Assembly (NCBI GenBank): GCA_964512995.1
Contig: CAZELM010000014.1
Span: forward strand, 28,315 to 92,314
Length of the DNA: 64,000 bases
Origin: CAZELM01 sp964512995
GTDB taxonomy: Bacteria > CSSED10-310
Direction: 5' to 3'
Below, piece by piece: positions 1 to 9,843 of this stretch (positions are counted from its first letter, which is position 1; each line of letters starts with the position of its first letter). Under the pieces are notes generated by a model. That model saw only the letters and a program-made list of their open reading frames with translations. It had not been told where the DNA came from and made no database searches. The position numbers and the translations under genes were made by a program.

Positions 1-1696
1 ATTTCAGTGCGGAATGAGTCAATACATGAAAGGCTTCTTCTGGAAGATTGACCATTGGATCGCCATGAAGATTCAATGATGTATTCAGAACTGCTCCGAT
101 CTGAGTTTTCTCCTGGAACTGACTGATGAGCCGATAATATCCCGGATTATGCTTCTCCTCCAATATCTGCGGCCGGATCGTTCCGTCGGATTGATGTGTG
201 GCGGCTTTGATCTCTGAACGGTTTTCAGGTCGGGTGTCATAAGCCAGAATCATGTATGGAGATGGAATATTTTTCACATTGATGAGATACCGTGGCGCGG
301 ATTGGTCGAGAATTGTTCCGGCAAACGGCATCCAGAAATCTCTGCACTTGATCATTTTATTCAGTGTCTGGATATTTTCTATCTCGGAAGGATTGGCGAG
401 AATCGAGCGGTTACCGAGTGCTCGTGGCCCATACTCCATTCGACCCGTACATCGAGCCACGATTTCTCCACCAGCCAGTAATTCCGCGACGCGGTCATCG
501 ATATTGTCCGGTTTTTCCACAACATATCCATTGATGACCACAGAACCCAGAAATCGCTCAATGGCAGCCGTAATATCTTCTCCCCAATATAAATCTTTCA
601 TAGGAGTGATCTGCGGAGCCTGATTGTTTCGCCGCTGCAATGATAGGGAAGCCAAGATTCCGGCTCCGATCGCGATCGAATCATCGCCGGCGGCCGGGAA
701 CCAGAATGCATGCTGGATTTCCGGCGATTCAATTATACGTTTATTGGCTTTGACATTCAGGAACACACCACCTGCTGCAGCTATGCGGGATACCTTGTAA
801 TGACGGGCGTTATTGGAAACCCATCCGGCAAGGATCTCCTCCAGAAGCATTTGTATTCCATATGCCAAGTGATCAAACCGGACATTTCTGAACCGTTTTC
901 GGAGATATTCCACCAGCGCATCTCCGGCATATCCACACTGATTCCGATAGCCAAGGCCGTCCAACGTCCATAGTTGTCGAAAAATCTTCAGAGCATGCTC
1001 TGCTTTCCGGGGATCTCCCCATGGAGCAAGCCCCATGACTTTATATTCGTCCTGCCATGGTGACATACCCATGAACTTCGTCGTTCTGGACACCAATCCA
1101 CCAAGAGAATGAATCGAGGGGATACGCAGTTTGCACGTAAGTTCATATCCGTCTCCGATCCAGACCGATCCGCAATCACCATCTCCGTTCCCATCGCTTG
1201 TAAATATGAGTGTTTTATCCCGCCAAGGTGAAAAATAATAGGCCGCTGCAGCATGACAGGCATGATGGTCATAATAGATCAGCTTTTTTCTCGGAATTCC
1301 CATCTCCTGAAAGAACGGAAAATATTGCGACATAAATTGGTGCCGACGCCACCATCCGAGGCTATAGATATAAAACTGTTTGAGCGCATTCGATTCGATA
1401 ACGGACATCGGAAAAATTCTGGAGATCATGGATACCATACGCGTTGTTTTCCGATATTCACCGGATTGGGCTTTATTCGAGTCAAACATTTCACAGCGGG
1501 TTCCTATCGCAACCTGATCGATTTCGTGGGGAGACACACCACCGATCTGCATCACTTTCCGGATTGACAGGGCTGGGAAGGCTGCGCTGAATTTGATTCG
1601 GTTTAGCCGTTCTTCCGGAATGGCAGCAACTAATTCACCATCCCGAAACAAACATGCTGACGAACAATGACTCATATTGATTCCAAGAACAATCAC
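1..1696 (-). CDS. NodU/CmcH-family carbamoyltransferase (3' end cut by window edge)
   Basis: This frame is open from a GTG start to the window edge (565 codons). GTG is preceded by GAGGAG at good spacing, and no upstream ATG fits. The N-terminal Kae1-like domain begins MIVLGINMSHCSSA and carries the metal-binding His cluster DHHACHAA (H144, H145, H148). The C-terminal domain shows RMEYGPRALGNRSIL and NTSLNLHGDPMV, hallmarks of this family, so only the last few dozen residues are likely missing. The family transfers a carbamoyl group from carbamoyl phosphate to a hydroxyl of a sugar or secondary metabolite, by way of a carbamoyl-adenylate. The substrate cannot be read from sequence. It is divergent from the Ntn-hydrolase at 1929. 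Family assignment is firm; the role is unknown. Confidence 0.9.
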   Translation of the reverse strand, partial: MIVLGINMSHCSSACLFRDGELVAAIPEERLNRIKFSAAFPALSIRKVMQIGGVSPHEIDQVAIGTRCEMFDSNKAQSGEYRKTTRMVSMISRIFPMSVIESNALKQFYIYSLGWWRRHQFMSQYFPFFQEMGIPRKKLIYYDHHACHAAAAYYFSPWRDKTLIFTSDGNGDGDCGSVWIGDGYELTCKLRIPSIHSLGGLVSRTTKFMGMSPWQDEYKVMGLAPWGDPRKAEHALKIFRQLWTLDGLGYRNQCGYAGDALVEYLRKRFRNVRFDHLAYGIQMLLEEILAGWVSNNARHYKVSRIAAAGGVFLNVKANKRIIESPEIQHAFWFPAAGDDSIAIGAGILASLSLQRRNNQAPQITPMKDLYWGEDITAAIERFLGSVVINGYVVEKPDNIDDRVAELLAGGEIVARCTGRMEYGPRALGNRSILANPSEIENIQTLNKMIKCRDFWMPFAGTILDQSAPRYLINVKNIPSPYMILAYDTRPENRSEIKAATHQSDGTIRPQILEEKHNPGYYRLISQFQEKTQIGAVLNTSLNLHGDPMVNLPEEAFHVLTHSALK

Positions 1697-1928
1697 GTTT
1701 TCTCCTCACTAAAATGAAATAACGCCCCTGACCGGTCGGCAGTCTAGAGGAAGGAATCGATTCAATCAAGCCATAAGATCAATAGGGGGAGGAAATCTGG
1801 CTTTTTAAGTTTATAAAAATCAATTCCCGGTTTAAAATACGGCCAGCACGGTGAGGTTCATCACCATGAACAGTCTTTGAAAAACAACTAGCAATCTGAA
1901 TCAATACATCAACCGAGGGCAACAGACC

Positions 1929-2720
1929 ATGTGTACCATTGGAGCAATCCATAATTTCAGAAATCATCATCGATACTTTTTTAAAAATGTCGACCAAACG
2001 GATTCATGTAAGTATCCCAAACCGTTTTTCAAAACCGGCAAGCACTTTAAATACTTAAAAATGGCTTCCAACATGCAACCAGAACAGAACGGTGTACTGG
2101 CAGGTGTCAATGAGGCCGGATTAGTGGTATTGGGAGCGGATGGTAACTGCATGCCGAATTACTCCGGGAAAAAATACTCCAGCCTGAATGAATCTCTGGT
2201 GATCTACGAAAGACTCCTTTCCGAGTGCAGATCAACATGGGAAGCGATTGGATTTGTCATGAAAGCCTACCAGGATCTCCAATTGGGGGGGAATGGCGAC
2301 ATTTTGATGATCGGCGACCGAAGCGAAGCGGTTGCGATGGAATACACCGTTGATCGGTGGGGTATCCAGTTTCAATCTGACAATCCATACCTCATCCGGT
2401 CAAATTTTTTCATCCTTATGAACCATCTGAGACCGATTCCGGAAGAATCCACTCTTCATACTTCATCCGCCATGCGATATGCCGATGCACTGAGTCATCT
2501 CTCCATCAAAGGCTCAGAGAATACACTGGACGACGTGTTCGCACTTGTACGAAATCACACACACGGTGAAAATGCCATGAGCATCTGTAGACATGGCGGC
2601 GCTGGAGAATACTTCACGCAAGCCAGTATTGTCGTCGATCTGTCTCCCAGAAATATCGATGCCTATATTTTGCTCAACCAGAAACCATGTCAAGGTGATT
2701 TTGAGCGCTTCACATTTTAA
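1929..2720 (+). CDS. Ntn-hydrolase of the AAT / linear amide C-N hydrolase type
   Basis: This 263-residue protein starts MCTIGAI, so Met removal would expose Cys2 as the N-terminal nucleophile, as in linear amide C-N hydrolases. Further family features are the NEAGLVVLGADG strand turn (near residue 61), a SICRHGG motif near residue 218, and the C-terminal LLNQKPCQGDFERF, which resembles the end of acyl-CoA:6-aminopenicillanate acyltransferase (C45-like) proteins. There is no signal peptide, so it is probably cytoplasmic. The family cleaves or transfers linear amide bonds; the substrate here is unknown. GAGGG lies about 12 nt upstream of the ATG. It ends 23 nt before a phosphohexomutase and probably shares its transcript, which would tie it to sugar or cell-envelope metabolism (inference). 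Confidence 0.75.
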   Translation: MCTIGAIHNFRNHHRYFFKNVDQTDSCKYPKPFFKTGKHFKYLKMASNMQPEQNGVLAGVNEAGLVVLGADGNCMPNYSGKKYSSLNESLVIYERLLSECRSTWEAIGFVMKAYQDLQLGGNGDILMIGDRSEAVAMEYTVDRWGIQFQSDNPYLIRSNFFILMNHLRPIPEESTLHTSSAMRYADALSHLSIKGSENTLDDVFALVRNHTHGENAMSICRHGGAGEYFTQASIVVDLSPRNIDAYILLNQKPCQGDFERFTF

Positions 2721-2743
2721 TATTCACCCAGGAGGCCGGGATT

Positions 2744-4564
2744 ATGTCGTTTGAACAACGAATTCACGATGCATGGACACTCGGTAAGCTGTGCGAAGCA
2801 AGTTATCATCGCTTGCTTCGATGGATGACAGAATCCGATTACCGCGATTACAGAGACGAATTGCAGGACCTGATCCAACGGGATCAATGGCCGGAGTTAG
2901 ATGATCGTTTTTATAAAATTATCGAGTTCGGTACCGGGGGACGGCGTGGAACGCGTGGAGCTGGCACTAATCGGATCAATATGCGTACGATTGCGGAGTC
3001 CGCTCAGGGATTATCCGAATATATCCACGAGGCTGGAGATCCTGATCTGGGTATCGTGGTGGCATTCGACACCCGGCATCTCTCACGGGAATTCGCGCAA
3101 GAAGCAGCTTCTGTTTTCGCCTCCAACGGCATCCATACGTATATCTATGAAGAACCCCGATCCACTCCCCAACTCAGCTTCTCGATTCGGCATCTGCACA
3201 CTCAGGCCGGGTGCATGATTTCTGCCAGTCATAATCCACCAGCAGACAATGGCATCAAAGTATCCTGGAACGATGGTGGTCAAGTATTGCCACCTCACGA
3301 TACAGGGATCATCCAGAAAGTTCTGAACGTCTCTGCGATTCGAAAGATGTTATTCTCCGAGGCGATCGAAACCGGAAAAATCACGATTCTTGATGACACA
3401 ATCGATCAGGCGTATATCGGTCAACTGAAGACGCTATCATTGTCCGACGTTCGAGGCGCAAAAATTGCTTATTCTCCATTGCATGGAGTGGGTGCAACAA
3501 ATGTCGTGCGCCTGCTGAAAGAACTCCATTTCGATCTCATTACCGCAGATCAGCAGATGATCCCGGATCCGGATTTCAGTTCTGTAAAAAACAGGTTACC
3601 CAATCCAGAGCTTCCGGAAGCAATGGAATTGGTCACCGAACTGGCTCGAGCGAATGATGCAGCAGTAGCCATTGCTTCTGATCCGGATGCAGATCGTCTC
3701 GGTGTGACAGTGCCATGTCCTTCTTCTGTGCACCCTGATGGATGGATTTTTTTAACAGGCAATCAAATCGGTGTTCTCATACTGGACCATATCATTCGAC
3801 GTCTGACTTCTCTGAATGTCATGTCAAATCAATCTGTTGTCATCAAAACGATCGTGACGACTGAGATGCTGGATGCTATTTGTTCAGAGCACGGAGTGGA
3901 GGTGATCAAAGACCTGCTTGTTGGATTCAAATACATTGCTGAGGTCACGGAACAACTGCCATCTGAAAAAACACTCATTTTCCAAACAGAAGAAAGCCAT
4001 GGTTACAATCGCGGAACATTTGTCCGGGACAAGGATGCTGCGGCAGCGGCACTATATATTTCGGAACTGGCATGCGAACTGACATCTGTCGGTCGGAATA
4101 TCTATCAGCATCTCAATGATCTATACCGTCGATACGGTTATTTCTGCGAAGTGACGCGATCCGTATTCTACCCTGGCAAAACCGGTATGGAAACGATGAT
4201 GAGAATCATGGACATGCTTCGCCACAATCCACCGCATCATATCTCTGATTATCCTGTTTACCGCATTATTGATCGATTGACCAATGACGTCATCGATCCC
4301 ACAACGGGTCAAGTTATCAAGCTCAGCAGCCAGCACAAAGGGAATGTCATGATCTACCACTTCGATCCAACCGGGTTGAATCGCATCACAGCACGACCAT
4401 CCGGCACAGAACCCAAAATAAAGTTTTATGCCCAGCTTTGGGCTCCTGTTCCGGAAAATACCGGCGATCCGCAACTGGAACAATTAAAATCAATGATGCA
4501 CCAGAAAGCCAATCGCCTGATTGATGCCATTGCCAGCCTCGACATTCCCCCTTCAGCATCATGA
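2744..4564 (+). CDS. Phosphoglucomutase/phosphomannomutase, canonical
   Basis: This 606-residue protein is a complete alpha-D-phosphohexomutase, which interconverts hexose 1- and 6-phosphates through a phosphoserine. All four active-site segments are present: the phosphoserine loop ISASHNP (about 160-165), the Mg2+ loop DPDADR (about 313-318), the sugar-binding loop EESHGY (about 416), and the phosphate-binding loop RPSGTEPK (about 551). Its length and the N-terminal helical extension before GTGGRRG match the long PGM2-like subgroup more than the 450-residue ManB/GlmM type. An AGGAGG precedes the ATG. The next gene overlaps its stop in an ATGA, so the two mutases are translationally coupled. 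Whether it prefers glucose or mannose is not visible. Confidence 0.92.
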   Translation: MSFEQRIHDAWTLGKLCEASYHRLLRWMTESDYRDYRDELQDLIQRDQWPELDDRFYKIIEFGTGGRRGTRGAGTNRINMRTIAESAQGLSEYIHEAGDPDLGIVVAFDTRHLSREFAQEAASVFASNGIHTYIYEEPRSTPQLSFSIRHLHTQAGCMISASHNPPADNGIKVSWNDGGQVLPPHDTGIIQKVLNVSAIRKMLFSEAIETGKITILDDTIDQAYIGQLKTLSLSDVRGAKIAYSPLHGVGATNVVRLLKELHFDLITADQQMIPDPDFSSVKNRLPNPELPEAMELVTELARANDAAVAIASDPDADRLGVTVPCPSSVHPDGWIFLTGNQIGVLILDHIIRRLTSLNVMSNQSVVIKTIVTTEMLDAICSEHGVEVIKDLLVGFKYIAEVTEQLPSEKTLIFQTEESHGYNRGTFVRDKDAAAAALYISELACELTSVGRNIYQHLNDLYRRYGYFCEVTRSVFYPGKTGMETMMRIMDMLRHNPPHHISDYPVYRIIDRLTNDVIDPTTGQVIKLSSQHKGNVMIYHFDPTGLNRITARPSGTEPKIKFYAQLWAPVPENTGDPQLEQLKSMMHQKANRLIDAIASLDIPPSAS

Positions 4565-6873
4565 ATATCATCAGCCTCGGAGATCATCCCCTGCTCGACA
4601 TCCCCGATGAGTTGCTTGTAAAAAGCCAGAAGGAATTTATTTATCTTCTCAATCGGCTCACTGAATGGGAGCCGATCGCTGGACGATTATTGTTCAATAT
4701 GAATCAAGAACCTTCGTCGGAGATACCGCGTCTGTTTGGAACCAGCGGCATTCGCGGTATTTATGAACCCAGATACATCAGCAATCCGCTGGACCTGTTC
4801 ATACAAGAGAACAAGCTGACGCCACTGCTGGTTTATTTTCTTGGACGATCAGTCGGACAGTTGTTGATGGAATCCGGAGAGGCACTGAATGCGTGGGTTC
4901 TGATGGATGTCAGAAACTCCAGTCTGCCATTGGCCATGGCAATGATCAAAGGGTTGACCGACCAAAGCGTCTCTGTTTTTTTCGCTGGCATCGCACCAAC
5001 TCCCTGCCATGCCATGCATTCGACAGTGCTCAACGTTATTATTACAGCTTCCCATAATCCAATCGAATATAATGGAGTTAAACTGTATCGGAACGGTCGT
5101 CCATTGGTTCATGATGACGAACGCCGAATCGAACAACTGATTACGATTCAATCCCAACTCGCAGACCATGCGAAAACACTTAAGCCAAATGAATCTCCAG
5201 GTAACTGGACAAACGCGATCGCTGAGTTCGAACGGGACTATTTCGTTCATTTACATAACCTTCCCGAAACCGGTAAGCTCCGATTACAATCTGAACGCAG
5301 GTTTTCGACACGATTTCTGCCATTGGATTTGGCTTATGGTGCGGCAGCATGTCCGATGTCTAAGGGTGGAACGATTGCACGGATAAGCCCCTCTCTCGCT
5401 GTTTTGCTGAGTCTGGGACTCCCGGTCATCGGATATGGATGCACTCAGGATCCGATAAAAACGAACAAGCAGATCGGTGCAGCCTACGCATACGGCGAGA
5501 CCCACGATACTCCCAGCATCGGAGAAATATCGCATTTTTCAATGGGGCTGACTGGTTATGGCACTCCAGCACCTCGTGTGGTTTTTCTCCCTATCGGATG
5601 GGTTGACCGCCATCGGAAGCGGCTGGATTTGATTCGATTACACCAGAGCGATCTGCAAACTCTGTCCATCGGTTTTCCGGATTTTCGGACGGATATTCTG
5701 ATCATACACTTAGATGATCCGGCACTGCCCTTTGGGCTTGCGACGCAAATCGAATCCATCTTTATGCGAAGAAAACCCCTTCCCGGTCTCATGGTTGATT
5801 GTGATGCTGACCGTATCCTCATAACCACTCCAGAACTCGCCAGTCAACAGATTCCGTATCTGACCGGAGATGGAATGATTCGATTTTTTGTGGAAACATC
5901 AGATCCTGAAAAGCTATCTCACGTTGTGTACACCGTCGAAAGTGGCATGTCACTGGAAATCGCACTCCATCGGTGGATCAAAAAAATCAATCCACTCCGA
6001 AAAAATCCGCCCATTACGATACAGTCCGTGAATGTCGGAGATCGTTCAATCATCGATTACATGTTAGCCCATTCAACGGGTATGATCATTGGTGGAGAGC
6101 CATCGGGGCATATCGTGTTTGCCGCTGAAACGCGTTCCGGTTTCAGAATAACCGATGATCCCCTGATCACGTATCAGAAACTGCTGGGATGCTCTCTCAA
6201 CGAACGATTCGATTTAAGCAAGAGTGTCTCTCTGATGTTCCATCGGATTCCTGAAGTCTATTGTGCCCGGAAAGGTATCCCGATTGCCGGAAACATTGCC
6301 TTATCGAAAAGATCCCTTGAACTCTGGGAATCGGGAAAAATCGGGAAACTATCTACCTATGCTCGACAATTCATCCCGGAATATGTTCGAATGTTCGGAG
6401 ATGCCTATGGCCAGGCGTTTCATGATCATGCATTCCCTGAAATTACCTTCACCAACGATTGGCATGCTCTTCTGGGAGAATCATTTTCTTTCATCAACAG
6501 CTCCTTCAACCTGCCCATCGCATTTCTGGATTATCAGAATTTCAGTGGAGAGCCCGAAATACTTCAAGCAACACTTTATCTTACTCAAGATACGTGGGCG
6601 GGGCCGGAGGTGATCCGCATCGGTTTCTGGCTATTTTCTGACCACGGACAATATAAAATGGGAGAAGGCGTTTTCAGAAATTCAGGGACCAGCCCCAAAA
6701 ACAGCGCTTATCATAAACTCTGGCCTCATCATCCGCTCAAAAAGCTGTTTTTAACAGAAGGCAGACTTCGGGAAATCCTGGATGAACTCGCTGAAAAACG
6801 AAACGACTGGACCGATAATTTTCTTCGGCGTTACCTGGATGAACTGCCGTCTCATCATCGGTTACCGGAATAA
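4561..6873 (+). CDS. Enlarged, divergent phosphohexomutase paralogue
   Basis: This 770-residue protein overlaps the upstream mutase by ATGA. It keeps the opening LFGTSGIRG, the phosphoserine loop ITASHNP (about 162-167), the Mg2+ loop DCDADR (about 413-418) and the sugar loop GGEPSGH (about 511). It is some 300 residues longer than a ManB-type mutase. Extra sequence lies between the phosphoserine and Mg2+ loops, including a stretch at about 255-350 with an unfamiliar Gly-rich segment (GLTGYGTPAPR). A second extension precedes the C-terminal domain. The phosphate-binding loop reads RNSGTSPK near residue 706, with the usual Glu of SGTEP replaced by Ser. It could be an active mutase with altered specificity or a regulatory partner of its neighbour. 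The family is sure; activity is open. Confidence 0.85.
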   Translation: MNIISLGDHPLLDIPDELLVKSQKEFIYLLNRLTEWEPIAGRLLFNMNQEPSSEIPRLFGTSGIRGIYEPRYISNPLDLFIQENKLTPLLVYFLGRSVGQLLMESGEALNAWVLMDVRNSSLPLAMAMIKGLTDQSVSVFFAGIAPTPCHAMHSTVLNVIITASHNPIEYNGVKLYRNGRPLVHDDERRIEQLITIQSQLADHAKTLKPNESPGNWTNAIAEFERDYFVHLHNLPETGKLRLQSERRFSTRFLPLDLAYGAAACPMSKGGTIARISPSLAVLLSLGLPVIGYGCTQDPIKTNKQIGAAYAYGETHDTPSIGEISHFSMGLTGYGTPAPRVVFLPIGWVDRHRKRLDLIRLHQSDLQTLSIGFPDFRTDILIIHLDDPALPFGLATQIESIFMRRKPLPGLMVDCDADRILITTPELASQQIPYLTGDGMIRFFVETSDPEKLSHVVYTVESGMSLEIALHRWIKKINPLRKNPPITIQSVNVGDRSIIDYMLAHSTGMIIGGEPSGHIVFAAETRSGFRITDDPLITYQKLLGCSLNERFDLSKSVSLMFHRIPEVYCARKGIPIAGNIALSKRSLELWESGKIGKLSTYARQFIPEYVRMFGDAYGQAFHDHAFPEITFTNDWHALLGESFSFINSSFNLPIAFLDYQNFSGEPEILQATLYLTQDTWAGPEVIRIGFWLFSDHGQYKMGEGVFRNSGTSPKNSAYHKLWPHHPLKKLFLTEGRLREILDELAEKRNDWTDNFLRRYLDELPSHHRLPE

Positions 6874-6885
6874 TCTGCATCACTT

Positions 6886-7641
6886 TCAGATAGTGAGATC
6901 GGATGTTTTCTTTCGCAGGATGTGTCCTTTGCTGTCGAGATAATACCGATCCGGAATGATATTTTCGATCTGTTTCCTGTAACCGGTCACTCGCCAGCCA
7001 AATTCGGCAAAAATGTCACAAAGAGCCAGAATCACCCGAGGGCGTTCTTCCGAGCCTAGCATCATCTCTAAAAATAACTCTCTGGATCGCTCTTCATCTT
7101 GTTGAGCTGCGATCGCTTCCAGAACGGCAATACGGATATCATCATCGTCATCATCTAAAAACGGCGATAATGCGTCGATGATTCTTCCATCGCGAAATTC
7201 CTTTATCAATTTGAAGGTCAGGAGTTTTTTATCGGGATATTTTGAGAAATAAGGATCAAAACTATCAACAAGCTCCAATAATTTTTCAAGAAATACATCT
7301 GGAGTTGTTAGTTCTCTGAGAATGAGGATGGCTTGAGCAGCCTGTTCCTTTTCCTTCAGAAATTTCATCAGTGGATCGATAGAGGATAGACCGAACTGGA
7401 TGATCTTCCTTTTTACATAATTTTTTTCATCTTCATCCGGGATGTGTGTGCCGATATCAACGGTAAAACGTTGAAGCAGACAAAAGATAGCCTCCTCAGT
7501 TCCGATCTCGGTTAATGCATCTGCAGCGCTGTATCGAGTTGGAGCATCTGCATTTTTATTTATCAGACGCAAACCAGCCTTCTGAGTCTGAATATCGCCG
7601 GGGGGTAGTGGTTTTTTTCTGAAAACATCTAAAATGCTCAT
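6886..7641 (-). CDS. HEAT-repeat protein
   Basis: This 251-residue protein starts at MSILDVFRKK. That ATG has AAGGA 8 nt upstream, whereas the open frame further upstream runs into upp. The body consists of repeated helical pairs with the PBS-lyase/HEAT signature, for example SAADALTEIGTEEAIFCLL, and an acidic run of six Asp (DDDDDD) inside the fourth or fifth repeat. There is no signal peptide or membrane segment, so it is probably a cytoplasmic protein-binding scaffold. It lies 94 nt downstream of upp on the same strand. Nothing identifies its partner. HEAT proteins of this type are common in bacteria and rarely characterised. Confidence 0.75.
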   Translation of the reverse strand: MSILDVFRKKPLPPGDIQTQKAGLRLINKNADAPTRYSAADALTEIGTEEAIFCLLQRFTVDIGTHIPDEDEKNYVKRKIIQFGLSSIDPLMKFLKEKEQAAQAILILRELTTPDVFLEKLLELVDSFDPYFSKYPDKKLLTFKLIKEFRDGRIIDALSPFLDDDDDDIRIAVLEAIAAQQDEERSRELFLEMMLGSEERPRVILALCDIFAEFGWRVTGYRKQIENIIPDRYYLDSKGHILRKKTSDLTI

Positions 7642-7735
7642 CTCCAATGTCCTTCCGTTTATCATCTGTCTATATTTCGTTGATGGCTCAATCAAAAAAT
7701 CAGGTCGGGGTATGGGTCCAGATTTGTTTTGTCGG

Positions 7736-8362
7736 TTACCGGGTACCGAACAACCGATCTCCGGCATCTCCCAATCCCGGAAGGATATACCCATGATCAT
7801 TCAGCTTCTCATCCAATGCAGCCGCAAAAATCTGAACATCCGGGTGCTTCATCGTCATGATATTCACACCTTCCGGAGCAGCAACCATACAGATTGATTT
7901 GATCGACAGGCATCCAGCAACTTTGAGCATATCACATGCTGCTGACATGGAGTGACCGGTTGCCAGCATTGGGTCAACAATGATGGCGGTCCGATCAGGC
8001 ATATCCGGATTGAATTTTTTATAATATTCGACGGGCATCAATGTTTCTTCATCCCGATACAATCCAACCACATTCACTCTGGCTGATGGTATTAAATCCA
8101 GAACACCCTGCATCATACCTAGTCCTGCACGTAAAATCGGAACAACGACAACCTTTTTACCAGTTAGCTTCAGACACGAAACAGCACCAGCCCACCCCTC
8201 GATAGTGATCGGATTCAACGGTAGATCGCGAGTGGCTTCATAGGTCAGCAGATTGGTGATCTCCCGAGTCAGTGCTCGAAATTTTCCTGTTGTCGTATCA
8301 AATCGCCTTAAAATCGTTAACTTATGCTGTATTAGTGGATGATCCACCACTTGAAATCCCAT
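7736..8362 (-). CDS. upp: Uracil phosphoribosyltransferase
   Basis: This protein converts uracil and PRPP to UMP in pyrimidine salvage and acts in the cytoplasm. The 208-residue length is the family norm. Recognisable segments are RDLPLNPITIEG near residue 65, the PRPP-binding loop IIVDPMLATGHSM near residue 127, and the uracil-binding tail GYILPGLGDAGDRLFGT. AAGGAGGG precedes the ATG with good spacing. It is monocistronic or read together with the HEAT gene downstream. Nothing is unusual about it. Confidence 0.96.
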   Translation of the reverse strand: MGFQVVDHPLIQHKLTILRRFDTTTGKFRALTREITNLLTYEATRDLPLNPITIEGWAGAVSCLKLTGKKVVVVPILRAGLGMMQGVLDLIPSARVNVVGLYRDEETLMPVEYYKKFNPDMPDRTAIIVDPMLATGHSMSAACDMLKVAGCLSIKSICMVAAPEGVNIMTMKHPDVQIFAAALDEKLNDHGYILPGLGDAGDRLFGTR

Positions 8363-8642
8363 AATCCCTCCTTCACATTCCCATTTTCAGGGATAGAAAT
8401 ACATGATCATTTGCAGGCGGATCTATCTCCAGAGACTATCAATTCGATGGAATACCGGGATACCCAGGGCGATTTTGCCAAGACTCAATACGGATATCAT
8501 GAATGATTTCATTTCGATACGCATCTCGGGGAGTAATCCGTTGCAAGTGGACAATGAGTTTCACCATCCTGATAACGCTCACTTTTAACTCTTCCAATCA
8601 TGAGCTATTCTGGACAACGATTCATCCGTAATTGGTATGACA

Positions 8643-9104
8643 TTAAACCGGATCATGATTCATCAGCGCGAACATCAACTCACCTTCCGCTGCCAGTTTG
8701 CCTCCGACTACCTCCACCTTTCCCTTCGCATGATATATCCGCTGTTTTCGTCCGATAAACTCGACCGTCAGACGAAGCTGGTCTCCAGGGATTACTTTCT
8801 GCTTGAATTTGAAATTTTTAACAGCTGCAAAATACCCCATAACGGAGGAACCATCTTTCGATGTTTTCTCGATGGCTGTACCCAACACCACCGCAGCTAA
8901 CTGAGCGACGGCTTCAATCATCAGAACCCCCGGGAAAATGGGCTGACCAGGGAAATGTCCTTGAAAAAATGGTTCATTACAGGTGACATTCTTAATGCCA
9001 ACCCCATACTCCCCCGGTCTATATTCCAGGACACGGTCTACCAGCAAGAATGGGTATCGATGATAAATGTATCTCTGGATGTCATTAATGTCCAACTCAG
9101 CCAT
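8643..9104 (-). CDS. fabZ: 3-hydroxyacyl-[acyl-carrier-protein] dehydratase FabZ
   Basis: This enzyme dehydrates (3R)-hydroxyacyl-ACP in the fatty acid elongation cycle. The 153-residue hot-dog protein contains HRYPFLLVDRV and the active-site helix segment GHFPGQPIFPGVLMIEA, with catalytic His in GHFPG and Glu in MIEA. GAAGGGAG lies upstream of the ATG. It starts 13 nt after the stop of nadE on the same strand, so the two are probably cotranscribed. It is not surrounded by the lpxD/lpxA genes that often accompany fabZ in diderms. Confidence 0.96.
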   Translation of the reverse strand: MAELDINDIQRYIYHRYPFLLVDRVLEYRPGEYGVGIKNVTCNEPFFQGHFPGQPIFPGVLMIEAVAQLAAVVLGTAIEKTSKDGSSVMGYFAAVKNFKFKQKVIPGDQLRLTVEFIGRKQRIYHAKGKVEVVGGKLAAEGELMFALMNHDPV

Positions 9105-9117
9105 ATTGCACTCCCTT

Positions 9118-9843
9118 CTATAAATCTCTCGGTTTTATGAACTTGGGGGGCGATATCCGCTTGTGTTCGCTCATTTTGTTCATTTGGAGCACTTTCTCCA
9201 TTGCCTTGAATGGAACAATGGATGATCCGCGTTCCAGGCCGGTAATGGCCTGATCCATTACTTCATACGTCAAGCCGATCTCTTCTTCATCTGTCTGGCC
9301 TTCCCAGAGACCTGCACTGGGTGGACGAAAAACAAGTGGATCCGGAAGCCCGAGTTCACGGCCAACTAACCGTACGTCCCGCTTCAGAAGATCCTGCAAT
9401 GGAGCGATATCGAATGCGCCATCCCCGTATTTCGTAAAGTAACCCAAAAGATATTCAATCTTGTTTCCGGTGCCAGCAACCAGATAATTCAATCGACTCG
9501 CATAATGATAGAGGGTAATCATCCGAAGCCGTGCTTTGATGTTCCCGATCTGAACACGGTCTGTTTCAGGAAGCAGTTTCAGGAATTGATCCAGGAGTGA
9601 AGACAAATCCACAATCTCCGTTTTCAAGTCTAATATTTCAGCAATCTCGATCGCGTCCTTTTTATCCGCATCAGCAGAATGACACGGCATTATCAAACCA
9701 AGATGTGCATCGCCCACGGCCAGCTTCGCCAATCCACCAACGACCGCCGAATCTATCCCTCCTGAAAGACCAAAAACAAAACCCTTGGCTGGAGTCCCTG
9801 CCAGAACCCCTTTCATCCACTGTGCAATTTGCTGAGATAACAT
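9118..9843 (-). CDS. nadE: NAD(+) synthetase, probably ammonia-dependent
   Basis: This protein amidates deamido-NAD to NAD with ATP. The 241 residues correspond to the synthetase domain alone, with no N-terminal nitrilase/glutaminase domain, which suggests the NH3-using form. It has the PP-loop SGGIDSAVVGGL (about residue 27), the NIKARLRM motif, GTGNKIEYLLGYFTKYGDG and the late PSAGLWEGQTDE segment. AAGGAG precedes the ATG. It heads a short operon with fabZ downstream. The assignment is secure. Confidence 0.94.
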   Translation of the reverse strand: MLSQQIAQWMKGVLAGTPAKGFVFGLSGGIDSAVVGGLAKLAVGDAHLGLIMPCHSADADKKDAIEIAEILDLKTEIVDLSSLLDQFLKLLPETDRVQIGNIKARLRMITLYHYASRLNYLVAGTGNKIEYLLGYFTKYGDGAFDIAPLQDLLKRDVRLVGRELGLPDPLVFRPPSAGLWEGQTDEEEIGLTYEVMDQAITGLERGSSIVPFKAMEKVLQMNKMSEHKRISPPKFIKPRDL

